From 3107 sp965216225 (lineage in GTDB: Bacteria > Pseudomonadota > Alphaproteobacteria > Rhodobacterales > Rhodobacteraceae): a DNA stretch of 64,000 nucleotides. The position numbers and the translations under genes are program-made. The stretch spans positions 124,001 through 188,000 of the forward strand of contig CBDCFF010000034.1 in the NCBI GenBank assembly GCA_965216225.1. Reading direction: 5' to 3'. This document shows positions 34,650-42,832 of the stretch, piece by piece (the first letter of the stretch is position 1; every line of letters begins with the position of its first letter). The notes beneath the pieces were generated by a model. That model had not been told where the DNA came from and searched no databases. It saw nothing but the letters and a program-made list of their open reading frames with translations.

Positions 34650-35008
34650 GAAGAAAGCCCTTTCAACAAACGTGCCAACATATCCGCATCAAAACCGCCA
34701 TCGGCTATAATCCGGTGACCGTTGGATAGCTCGATCTCAATTCGGCCTGACAGAGTGCTGGTCACGGCTGGATCAACGCTGGCTGACGCTTCAATCTCGA
34801 CTGGCAAAAATACAGGGCCGTCAGCTTTCCGCACAACATCCACGGCGGGAGCATACCGATCATCCTTCAGCCATTTGAATATCAGATTGGCATTCATCGC
34901 ATACCGACGTGCAACCTGCGCAACCGAAACACCAGCCGCCGTCGTCTGAAAACAGATTGAACGCTTCTCATCATCCGGCCAACGCCGCTTCTTCTGCTTC
35001 ACAGCCAT
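34646..35008 (-). CDS. tnpA: TnpA of IS66 element B
   Basis: 120 residues with HTH VSVAQVARRYAMNANLIFKW. It overlaps tnpB by ATGA. More diverged from the element A copy than the TnpB pair. Confidence 0.88.
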   Translation of the reverse strand: MAVKQKKRRWPDDEKRSICFQTTAAGVSVAQVARRYAMNANLIFKWLKDDRYAPAVDVVRKADGPVFLPVEIEASASVDPAVTSTLSGRIEIELSNGHRIIADGGFDADMLARLLKGLSS

Positions 35009-35093
35009 AGAGTGCCCCTAAGTGTCCACTATCAATGGTGGACACTAACCCATCAAAATCTGCGCCGTTAGGCGGGGCACACCGGACGCTTAC

Positions 35094-35290
35094 ATCTGAT
35101 CAGCAAGCTCTACGAGAAGACCAGCGTCATCATCACCACTAATCTGGAGTTCGGTGAATGGGTCTCGGTCTTCGGCGACGCCAAGATGACAACCGCGCTT
35201 CTGGACCGTGTCACGCATCAGTGCTCCATCATCGAAACCGGAAACACGTCCTATCGGTGCGCTCAGAGCAAAAAGACCCGAAAACAATAA
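35094..35290 (+). pseudogene. istB of IS21 element 1, C-terminal part
   Basis: After the duplicated target ATCTGATC the frame continues SKLYEKTSVIITTNLEFGEW and then SVFGDAKMTTALLDRVTHQC up to TAA 35288-35290. This is the missing end of the istB cut at 31224; the junction is exactly in frame when one target copy is removed. Confidence 0.93.
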
Positions 35291-35425
35291 ACTCCAGCGA
35301 AAGAAAAGCCGGCAGACGAGATCGCTATTTGAGGGCATCTCGCCTGCTGGCTTTGCCTCATACCAGATGGGGCACTTTTAAACGCTGATACCGGGTCAGT
35401 TTTGAACCCTCATTGACATTTCAAG

Positions 35426-35640
35426 ATGTCACGCCGCTGCTTCAGGATCGCATTTTCCTTGCGAAGCCGTTTCAGTTCGGCCTCCGGGTCATCCCCGAGC
35501 GCTGATGGCTCCGCATCGCCTCGATACCTGCTCAGCCATCGTGTCGGCGGTGAAAGCCCGATCCCCGGATCCCCGGCGGTATCTTTCCGCGTCCTGCCAC
35601 CTGTCAGCGCCAATCGGACTGCCGCGCGCCGTGAACATTC
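35426..35640 (-). mobile_element. IS3-family OrfA remnant
   Basis: On the minus strand the text PPTRWLSRYRGD and then EAELKRLRKENAILKQRRDI matches the C-terminal coiled coil of IS3 OrfA proteins. It is cut by the end of IS21 element 1 at 35418 and merges with the 3' flank of the autotransporter gene. Confidence 0.75.
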
Positions 35641-35642
35641 CC

Positions 35643-38600
35643 CTACCATCGGATGGCGGCGCCGAGGTCGAGGCCGAGGTCGTGGGTGGGGCTGCCGGTC
35701 GTGCTCTCCTGCCGGGTCGCCTCAAGGCGAAGGTGCAGGTCCATCGGGCCGCTGCGGGCGAGGCCGAGCCGCCAGCCGACACTGTATTCGCGACCCGCGT
35801 CCGTCAGCCCGAACCCGATCCCGCTCACCGCGACAAACCGGCCCGCCGCCATCGGAACCCCGTAGCCCAGCGTCGCATCGAAGCGCCGTTGCAGGTTGCC
35901 CTCAGTGGTGTCATCGCCGTCGTCACCGTCACCGGTGAGCAGACCGGCCAGGCTCTGGCGCGCCAAAAGCGACGCCGCACCGCCTTCGGTCGCCGCCCCC
36001 ACCCCGTGGCCCAGCGACAGCGACCAGCCGAGATCGCTGCCGGGCCGCTGATCCCAGGTCAGCGTCGCCGACAGGCCACGCTCGCGGAAGCCCTGCGCCG
36101 CGTGGTCCAGCAGCCCGCGCGCACTGACCGCCGCGGTGATCCCGCGCGCCGGGTCGGCAAAGTCGAGGCTGACGCCGATGTCGGTGCCGTAGCCGGTTTC
36201 CGCATCGCCGCCGTCGTGGCGCAGGCCGACTTCGAGCCCCGGCGTCAGCGCCGCACCCGAGCCGAGGCGGAACCGTCGCGACCCGGTCAGACCCAGGCGC
36301 AGGCGCGTCACCCCGGAGGAGGTGGCATCAAGGCGACCCTCCGCGCCGCTCGCCGCGTCCGATGTGGTTCGGAGCGCCAGCGCGTCGGCCTCCCAGGCCA
36401 GCACCACGCCTTCCGCACCCGCCCCGAGGGCGCCGCGCGCGCCCACCGACCCCATCGTCAGCCCGATCCCGGCGCTCAGCGCGTCCTCGCCCGCAGGCGT
36501 CAGCGTCAGCGTGCCGCGACCGTAACCGGCGACGCCCCACAGCGTCAGACGGTCGTTCACCCGGTGGCCAAGCCACGGATAGAGCCCGGTCAGCGTCGCC
36601 GAAATCCGGCCATCATCGCTCGTCGCACCACCTGCCGCAGACGACCGGTAGTCGCCCTCGCCGCGCGAACGCGACAGCATCAGCCCGCCGCTGCGCTCGC
36701 CATTGCGCCAGTCGATGCCCAGCATCCCGCTCACCACTTCGCCGTCCAGCGACAGCGACCCGTCGCGCCCGTCGAAGCTCGTGACCGCCCCCCGGCCCCA
36801 GAGCGTGGCGGCACTGTCGCCGCCATCGCCGGTCAGCGCAAAGGCGCTGCCGGTGAGGAAATCGCGACCGGTCAGCGCCCGCGAGCTGTAACCGCGCTCC
36901 GCAGCGCCATCCCGGCCATCCCCGGTGTCATCCCAGGCATTCCCGGTGGCATCGCCAGCGCCGAAAAAGCTCTCGCCCAACGCCGCGAAGTCGGCCTCCG
37001 CATCCGCCCGAGCCTCCGCAGACCCACGCCCCGGCGCGATGGCGATCATCTGACCGGCCAACTGTCCGGCAAGACCCGCCACCGGCGTCGCCGCCATCCG
37101 CGCCTGCGCCGCCTCCACCACCTGCTCCGACACCGTGCGCCCGAAACGCGGCAACCACGACGCAACCGGCGCTGTCCGGTCCGGGATGGCCGCCGCGATC
37201 ACCGCGCCCGTTGCGGCGCTGGTCAGCGTCTCCGGGTTGCCCGCATCGTCGGTGAAACTCACCTCCACCCCGATCTGCGCGCCCTCATCCGCCGCAACAA
37301 GCATGTAGGTGGCCAAGGTCGCCCCCGGAATGTCCGTCACCATGATGTTTCCGGTGACGTTTCTGCTGCTGCGGGCGCTGCTGTCGCCCTCCACCCGGAA
37401 CCACTGGTAGAGGAACGTCGCATTCTCCAGCCCGTCCTCATCCACGATGGCGTCGGTATTGACCATCAGCATATCGCCCACCTGCGGCGGGTTGGAACCA
37501 CCTGCAATCAGTTGCCGGGCGGGGGCGATGGTGATGGGGGCGCTGCGCGACACCACCACCTCATAGGTCCGGGTGGCGTTCCCGCTCTCGGCCGTCACCC
37601 GCACCCTGATCATGTTCTCGCCCACGACGAGCGATGCCTGGAAGCCGGGCACCGTCGAAGATTCGTCCGTGAGAGGCGCGTCGTTTTCGTCCAGATACGC
37701 CATTGTCGCATTGTCGTCGCTCTTCGTCGGCACGATGGTGATCTGGTTCACGTCGTTGCCCACCGACGCCGTGTAGGCCGCCGTCCCCGAGGCGAAGGCC
37801 GGACTCAGTCCGATCACAGCGCCGTTCGCGTCCGTCAGCGCCAGACCGGTCAGACCCGCGTCGTTGGCAAGCGGGGTGCCGGACGGCGCAATCGTGCCCG
37901 TGTCGGGATACGCGGCACTGGTCCGGGTCTCGACATAGCCCACATCGTCGAAGAAAGTGAACCTTACCTTGACCTGCTTGCCCGCGTCGTCGTCGGTCAG
38001 CCTGTAGGTACTGTTCGTCGCCCCCGGAATGTCGGCTTCGGCGCTGCCGTCCACCCGGATCCACTGGTAGAAGCCGAGGATCGGCGGGCCGTCCGCATCC
38101 ATGATGCCAGAGATTTCAGTGCTCAGCCTCTGGCCCACCTGCGCCGTGCCGGAGATTGTCGGCGCACCCGTCGCAGGCGTGTTGGCGGCGAGTTCGACGA
38201 GCGATATGAAGACATCGGTTCCTGCTGTCCAGTTCAGACCGGAATTGTTCCAATGCCTGTAGGTGCCGCCCTTGCCGTCCGCATCCTCAAAGGGGAAGGT
38301 GTCGTCTCCGATCTTCAGCACCAACGCCTGCGTGGCGCTGGTGAAGGCGGTATCGACCGTGAACTCCAGACTTCCGTTCGAGCGTAACCACAACACTGTC
38401 ACCGCATAGCCGGTGCCGTCATGGGTGAAATCGTCGTCGGACAGGTTGTTCGTGTCGTCGCAGCGCACGGATTGCAGACCGTTGCTGCACCCTGATACGC
38501 CCGTCGCGGCCCCGGGCGTCAGTGTCGCTGACCAGACCACGGTCTGCGCCAGTGTCTGCGCCTGCACCGGTGTCGGCGCGGCAAGCAGCGCAGCGAAGAA

Positions 38601-38768
38601 GGCCGTCAGCAACCCGGCGAACACACCGCCCGGCACCAGGTGGCGGGCGTCCGGGCGTCGCCCTGCGGAATTTCCGCCCTCGCCGGACGGCAAGGATTCA
38701 GGCGTTCGCCCTGTGCGGCGCCATCTCAGCCAGACGAATATTCCCTCGGACACCCATCGCCGATACAT
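35643..38768 (-). CDS. Autotransporter with Ig-like and cadherin-like passenger domains
   Basis: 1,041 residues. A long charged N-region precedes a hydrophobic signal core (FAGLLTAFFAALLAAPTPVQ) ending AQA near residue 70. The passenger has two similar Ig-like modules (YQWIRVDGSAEADIPGATNS and YQWFRVEGDSS... with IPGATLATYML) around one cadherin-like beta-sandwich repeat (LTGLALTDANGAVIGLSPAF ... RTYEVVVS). From about residue 640 a Gly-rich beta-barrel translocator runs to the C-terminal ...LGAAIRW, ending in the aromatic residue needed for BAM-dependent insertion. Likely an outer-membrane surface protein, perhaps an adhesin; the ligand is unknown. The IS graveyard starts directly at its 3' end. 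Confidence 0.85.
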   Translation of the reverse strand: MYRRWVSEGIFVWLRWRRTGRTPESLPSGEGGNSAGRRPDARHLVPGGVFAGLLTAFFAALLAAPTPVQAQTLAQTVVWSATLTPGAATGVSGCSNGLQSVRCDDTNNLSDDDFTHDGTGYAVTVLWLRSNGSLEFTVDTAFTSATQALVLKIGDDTFPFEDADGKGGTYRHWNNSGLNWTAGTDVFISLVELAANTPATGAPTISGTAQVGQRLSTEISGIMDADGPPILGFYQWIRVDGSAEADIPGATNSTYRLTDDDAGKQVKVRFTFFDDVGYVETRTSAAYPDTGTIAPSGTPLANDAGLTGLALTDANGAVIGLSPAFASGTAAYTASVGNDVNQITIVPTKSDDNATMAYLDENDAPLTDESSTVPGFQASLVVGENMIRVRVTAESGNATRTYEVVVSRSAPITIAPARQLIAGGSNPPQVGDMLMVNTDAIVDEDGLENATFLYQWFRVEGDSSARSSRNVTGNIMVTDIPGATLATYMLVAADEGAQIGVEVSFTDDAGNPETLTSAATGAVIAAAIPDRTAPVASWLPRFGRTVSEQVVEAAQARMAATPVAGLAGQLAGQMIAIAPGRGSAEARADAEADFAALGESFFGAGDATGNAWDDTGDGRDGAAERGYSSRALTGRDFLTGSAFALTGDGGDSAATLWGRGAVTSFDGRDGSLSLDGEVVSGMLGIDWRNGERSGGLMLSRSRGEGDYRSSAAGGATSDDGRISATLTGLYPWLGHRVNDRLTLWGVAGYGRGTLTLTPAGEDALSAGIGLTMGSVGARGALGAGAEGVVLAWEADALALRTTSDAASGAEGRLDATSSGVTRLRLGLTGSRRFRLGSGAALTPGLEVGLRHDGGDAETGYGTDIGVSLDFADPARGITAAVSARGLLDHAAQGFRERGLSATLTWDQRPGSDLGWSLSLGHGVGAATEGGAASLLARQSLAGLLTGDGDDGDDTTEGNLQRRFDATLGYGVPMAAGRFVAVSGIGFGLTDAGREYSVGWRLGLARSGPMDLHLRLEATRQESTTGSPTHDLGLDLGAAIRW

Positions 38769-38938
38769 TACGGAAATTCCTTTTCCTGAACCGCCAGCAT
38801 ATTTGGAATGGCTGTTTACAGGCGAATATTTGCCGTTTGATTAACATATGCGGAAGCTGGCGAACGGGCGCCCCGGAACCCCGATGGCATGCTTCGCCAG
38901 CTGACAATGAGGCCGGGCATTCCTGCACGGAAGAAGGG

Positions 38939-41900
38939 TCAGGCGATTGCGGCCAGCCGGTCGAGGGCCGCCCTCAGCTTTGCTGCCTCTTCTTCCCGGG
39001 CGGCAAGGTTCGCACGGGCTTCCTCGACGACATCCTCGGGCGCGCTTGCGGCGAATTTCGGGTTCGAAAGTCGTCCGCGCAGACCGCCCAATTCCTTGTC
39101 GAGTTTATGCAGGGATTTCTCCAGACGCATTTTTTCTTCTTTAATATCAATTACGTCTGCAATGGGAAGGGCAAAGGTTCCGCCCTCGGCCGCAACGGTG
39201 ATGGACCCTTTGGGGAGCGTTTGCGCATGGGTCAGGCTGTCGATCCGGGCAAGCCTGAAGATCAGTGCCCGATTGCGGTCCAGCGCCGCCTGAGACGCCG
39301 CGTCCAGGGTCTGGCAGACCATCGGAATTTTCAGGCCCGCAGGCACATGAACCTGGGCGCGGGCAGAGCGGATGCCCTCGATCAGCGAGATCACCCAATT
39401 CATTTCGCGATCCGCGTTCTCATCGACAATATCAGCGGACCGATAGGTTGGCCATTCGGTATGGACCAGCATCCTGGCGCGGTCGCCGAGGCTGCCCCAC
39501 AGCTCTTCCGTGATGAAGGGCATGATCGGATGCAGCAGGATCAGGCACTGGTCGATGACCCAGGCCATGGTGGCCCGTGTTTCCCCGGCAACGCCTGCGT
39601 CACCGGAGTTCAGAAGCGGTTTCGAAAATTCCACGTACCAGTCGCAGACCTTGCCCCAGACGAAGGCGTAAAGCGCGCCCGCCGCGTCGTTGAAGCGATA
39701 GGCCGACAGCGCCGCATCGACCTCTTCGCGCACTTTCGCGACCTCGCCGACGATCCACCGGTTCACTGTCTGTTTCGCGTCGGTGACGCGCCGGTATTCC
39801 GCCGCTCCGACATTGCCCGCGTTTGCACCGTTCATTTCGGCGAAGCGCGCGGCATTCCAGAGCTTGGTGCCAAAGTTCCGGTAGCCCGCGATGCGCGAGG
39901 TCGAGAGTTTCAGATCCCGCCCCATCGCCGCCATCGCGGTCAGGGTAAAGCGCACGGCGTCGGCGCCGAATTCGTCGATCAGTTCCAGCGGGTCGAGAAC
40001 GTTGCCAAGCGATTTCGACATCTTCCTGCCCTTCCTGTCGCGCACCAGCGCGTGGACATAGACGGTATCGAACGGCTTTTGCCCGACCACGGCATATTGC
40101 ATCATCATCATCCGGGCGACCCAGAAAAAGATGATGTCGAAGCCGGTGATCAGGACACTGGTGGGGAAATAGCGTTTCAGTTCTTCGGTCTCTTCCGGCC
40201 AGCCCAGCGTGCCGATGGGCCAGAGGCCGGAGGAAAACCAGGTATCGAGCACGTCAGGGTCGCGATGGAGTCGAACCTCGAATCCATCACGGTTTTTGCC
40301 GTATTCGAAAGCGGAAAGATGGTCATCCGCGAATGACAGTCTTGCGCCTGGCCCGTAATAGGCCGACGCTTGCCGGGCCGCTTCTTCCTCGGAGGCAGCG
40401 CAGAAGCGCACATTGTCACGGGTGTTGTGCAATGTGCGCCCGGTGTCAGGGGGCATTGCCCGCAGTTCCTGCAATTCAGGTCCATACCACACCGGAATCC
40501 GATGCCCCCACCAAAGCTGGCGGGAAATGCACCAGGGCTCGATATTCTCCAGCCAGTTGAAATAGACCTTCCTGTCCTGCTCCGGCAAAATCCGCGTATC
40601 GCCATTGCGCACCGCGTCGATGGCGGGCTGGACGATCTTCGCGGTATCCACGAACCACTGGTCGGTCAGCATCGGTTCGATGACCACTTTCGACCGGTCG
40701 CCGAAAGGCTGCATGACCGGCCTCGTTTCGACCATCGGAACGGGGGCGCCATTCTCGTCGGCGGTCATGACGGCAAGACCCTCGCCGGTGATCTGCTCCA
40801 CCACCTTCGTGCGCGCCTCGAACCGGTCGAGCCCGCGCAGATCGTCGGGGACGAGGTTCAGGGCATCGACCTCCTCCTCATCCCCGGCAGCCTCCGCGCC
40901 TTCGGCAATCGCCCGCGCCCGCGCTGCGCAATCGGCATGGGGATCACCATCGGCGCGCATGTGGCCCCTGGTGTCCATCAGGCGGTACATCGGGATGTCG
41001 CAGCGCACGGCGACTTCATGGTCGTTGAAGTCATGCGCGCCGGTGATCTTCACCGCGCCGGAGCCGAATTTCGGGTCCGGGTATCTGTCGGTGATGATCG
41101 GGATCAGGCGGCGGTGCTCTTTCGGGCCGACCGGAATTTCACACAGCTTCCCGACAATCGGCGCGTAACGCTCATCCGACGGATGGACCGCAACCGCGCC
41201 GTCGCCCAGCATGGTTTCCGGCCGTGTGGTGGCGATGGAGATATAATCGCGCCTCTCGCGCAGGGTGATGTCGCCGTCTGCGTCCTTCTCGACATATTCA
41301 TAGGTTTCGCCACCCGCCAGCGGGTATTTGAAGTGCCACATATGGCCTGCGACCTCGATATTCTCGACCTCGAGGTCGGAAATCGCGGTCTCGAAATGCG
41401 GATCCCAGTTCACCAGCCGCTTGCCGCGATAGATCAGGCCCTTGTTGTACATATCGACAAAGACCCTGATGACGGCGTCGTGGAAATTGCCTTCGTTCCC
41501 TTCGGGCGCGCCGGGGGCGCCGGACATGGTGAAGGCATTCCTGGACCAGTCGCAGGACGCGCCGAGGCGCTTCAGCTGATTGATGATCGTGCTGCCGGAA
41601 TGCTGCTTCCATTCCCAGACCCTGGCCAGAAACGCCTCGCGCCCCATTTCGCGGCGGCCGGCGTTTCCGGATTTGTCCTTGGCGAGTTCACGCTCCACCA
41701 CCATCTGGGTGGCGATTCCCGCATGGTCCTGCCCCGGTTGCCACAACGTGTCAAAGCCGCGCATCCGGCACCAGCGGATCAGAATATCCTGCAACGTGCT
41801 GTTGAAGGCGTGGCCCATATGCAGTCTGCCGGTCACATTGGGCGGCGGGATCATGATGCAGAACGTTTCGTCCCGGCGGGCATTCGCCCCTGCCACGAAG

Positions 41901-41974
41901 GCGCCGCTGCTTTCCCATTTCTCATAAAGCCGCGGCTCTGCCTCGCCTGCGTCGAAGTTCTTTTCCATGGCCAT
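38939..41974 (-). CDS. valS: Valyl-tRNA synthetase
   Basis: 1,011 residues. Class I signatures are PPPNVTGRLHMGHAF (HIGH-type) near residue 45 and GRKMSKSLGNV (KMSKS). The editing domain is present (TTRPETMLGDGAVAV), as is the C-terminal coiled coil (IKEEKMRLEKSLHKLDKELG) that binds tRNA. The second Met (41968) is an alternative start. Long open frames antisense to this gene are shadows. The 170-bp gap to the autotransporter start shows no gene. Confidence 0.98.
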   Translation of the reverse strand: MAMEKNFDAGEAEPRLYEKWESSGAFVAGANARRDETFCIMIPPPNVTGRLHMGHAFNSTLQDILIRWCRMRGFDTLWQPGQDHAGIATQMVVERELAKDKSGNAGRREMGREAFLARVWEWKQHSGSTIINQLKRLGASCDWSRNAFTMSGAPGAPEGNEGNFHDAVIRVFVDMYNKGLIYRGKRLVNWDPHFETAISDLEVENIEVAGHMWHFKYPLAGGETYEYVEKDADGDITLRERRDYISIATTRPETMLGDGAVAVHPSDERYAPIVGKLCEIPVGPKEHRRLIPIITDRYPDPKFGSGAVKITGAHDFNDHEVAVRCDIPMYRLMDTRGHMRADGDPHADCAARARAIAEGAEAAGDEEEVDALNLVPDDLRGLDRFEARTKVVEQITGEGLAVMTADENGAPVPMVETRPVMQPFGDRSKVVIEPMLTDQWFVDTAKIVQPAIDAVRNGDTRILPEQDRKVYFNWLENIEPWCISRQLWWGHRIPVWYGPELQELRAMPPDTGRTLHNTRDNVRFCAASEEEAARQASAYYGPGARLSFADDHLSAFEYGKNRDGFEVRLHRDPDVLDTWFSSGLWPIGTLGWPEETEELKRYFPTSVLITGFDIIFFWVARMMMMQYAVVGQKPFDTVYVHALVRDRKGRKMSKSLGNVLDPLELIDEFGADAVRFTLTAMAAMGRDLKLSTSRIAGYRNFGTKLWNAARFAEMNGANAGNVGAAEYRRVTDAKQTVNRWIVGEVAKVREEVDAALSAYRFNDAAGALYAFVWGKVCDWYVEFSKPLLNSGDAGVAGETRATMAWVIDQCLILLHPIMPFITEELWGSLGDRARMLVHTEWPTYRSADIVDENADREMNWVISLIEGIRSARAQVHVPAGLKIPMVCQTLDAASQAALDRNRALIFRLARIDSLTHAQTLPKGSITVAAEGGTFALPIADVIDIKEEKMRLEKSLHKLDKELGGLRGRLSNPKFAASAPEDVVEEARANLAAREEEAAKLRAALDRLAAIA

Positions 41975-42062
41975 GGGGTCGCTGTCCCGCTGTCAGAATC
42001 CAGAAGTCGCCCCGCTTTAGCGAAGCCGTGCGAAAAGGGCAACGGCGCCACGGGCCAGTGTG

Positions 42063-42094
42063 CTTCTTCTCTGCAAAATACTCCCGCCGGAGGC
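42063..42094 (-). terminator. Terminator-like dispersed repeat, copy 3
   Basis: In complement: GCCTCCGGCGGGAGTATTTT, then GCAGAGAAGAAG, with one T fewer than copy 1 at 11099. It lies 67 bp downstream of the universal stress protein stop in sense orientation and before valS. Confidence 0.6.
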
Positions 42095-42160
42095 ACCCCG
42101 AGCATCCGCAGGATGCGAGATGAAAAACGTGGCGCGGCACGCGCCTCCGGCCAGCAGCGG

Positions 42161-42616
42161 TCAGGTAATGGCTTCCAGCCGTTCCCTGGTCATGCCGCCG
42201 GGGACGATGGTGATCGGAATCGACAGGCTGCCGGAGGCTTTGGCAAGTGCCGTGACCAGCGGCCCCGGACCGCTTTTGTCGGTGCCCGCGCCAAGAACCA
42301 GAACGCCGATTTCCGGGTTGTCATTGGCCTGGGCGAGGATTTCGCTCACCGCTTCGCCTTCGCGGATCACCAGTTCCGGATCCACCCCCTGCCTGTCGCG
42401 CATCCATTTGGCGAATACCTCGAAATGGGCGTGAATGCGTTCGCGGGCCTCTTCGCGCATCAGATCGCCGACCCCCAGCCAGTGATTGAACTCCTCGGGC
42501 GGGATCACCGACAGAACCACCACCCCGCCGTTCGTCCTGGCCGCGCGCATGGCGGCAAAGCGCATGGCGTTCAGGCATTCGCGGCTGTCGTCCAGAACCA
42601 CAAGAAATTTGCGCAT
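42161..42616 (-). CDS. Universal stress protein (UspA family)
   Basis: 151 residues. ATG 42616 (MRKFLVVLDDSRE) is preferred over ATG 42622 because AGAGGGG then lies six bases upstream. FLVVLDDSRECLNAMRFAAM opens the fold, and the C-terminal nucleotide-loop signature is GAGTDKSGPGPLVTALAKAS, close to the G-2x-G-9x-G(S/T) pattern of ATP-binding Usp proteins. Cytosolic, probably nucleotide-binding; the specific role is unknown. The 216 bp between it and the divergent MmgE/PrpD gene contain an 11-bp tandem GCCGGAAGATT duplication near 42783. Confidence 0.9.
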   Translation of the reverse strand: MRKFLVVLDDSRECLNAMRFAAMRAARTNGGVVVLSVIPPEEFNHWLGVGDLMREEARERIHAHFEVFAKWMRDRQGVDPELVIREGEAVSEILAQANDNPEIGVLVLGAGTDKSGPGPLVTALAKASGSLSIPITIVPGGMTRERLEAIT

Positions 42617-42832
42617 GGGCATCCCCTCTGTATCGGCGCCGATGATGGCGGAGCGGGCGGGCAGGCGCAAGTGCAGTTCGCCGTGCCTGTCTGCGGACAT
42701 GCCGCCGAAGCTGTCGAAACGGACACGCTGTTGTCGCAATTGGACGTGACCCCCCCCGATCGGGCGGGGCAGGCTGAGGCCGGAAGATTGCCGGAAGATT
42801 GCGCGCGCCGCCTAGCGCCGGAAAGGACGCAC

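Larger units (their letters stand above)
34187..35093 (-). mobile_element. IS66-family element B, truncated
   Basis: Contains tnpA, tnpB and only the first 14 codons of tnpC (ATG 34229, MLNALDNLPEDPVD, running into the right end of element A at 34186). Its terminal repeat GACGCTTAC ends at 35093 and is followed by the ATCTGATC target copy at 35094-35101. The rest of its tnpC and its other end are gone. Confidence 0.88.
26428..35418 (+). mobile_element. IS21-family element 1, broken by nested insertions
   Basis: istA and istB of one IS21-family element are scattered over 9 kb. The right end (TGTCAATGAGGG on the minus strand, ending at 35418) and the left end (TGGGTAATGATC near 26428) share TTAAAAnTGACCC-like subterminal repeats. 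istA is interrupted at 27009 by a second IS21 element and at 29996 by an IS256 fragment, and istB at 31224 by IS66 material. No target duplication flanks the outer ends, and the left boundary is approximate. Confidence 0.75.

Noticed and set aside
35505..38387. A 960-codon open frame on the plus strand opposite the autotransporter gene
   Set aside because: It is antisense to a gene with signal peptide, domain repeats and a proper barrel end. Its own product is Arg/Pro/Ala-rich with no domain, as expected for a GC-rich shadow frame.
40370..42830. A very long plus-strand open frame running into the MmgE/PrpD gene
   Set aside because: The first 2.4 kb lie antisense to valS and the universal stress protein and encode no recognisable sequence. 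Only the part from 42833, with its own ribosome-binding site, is real.
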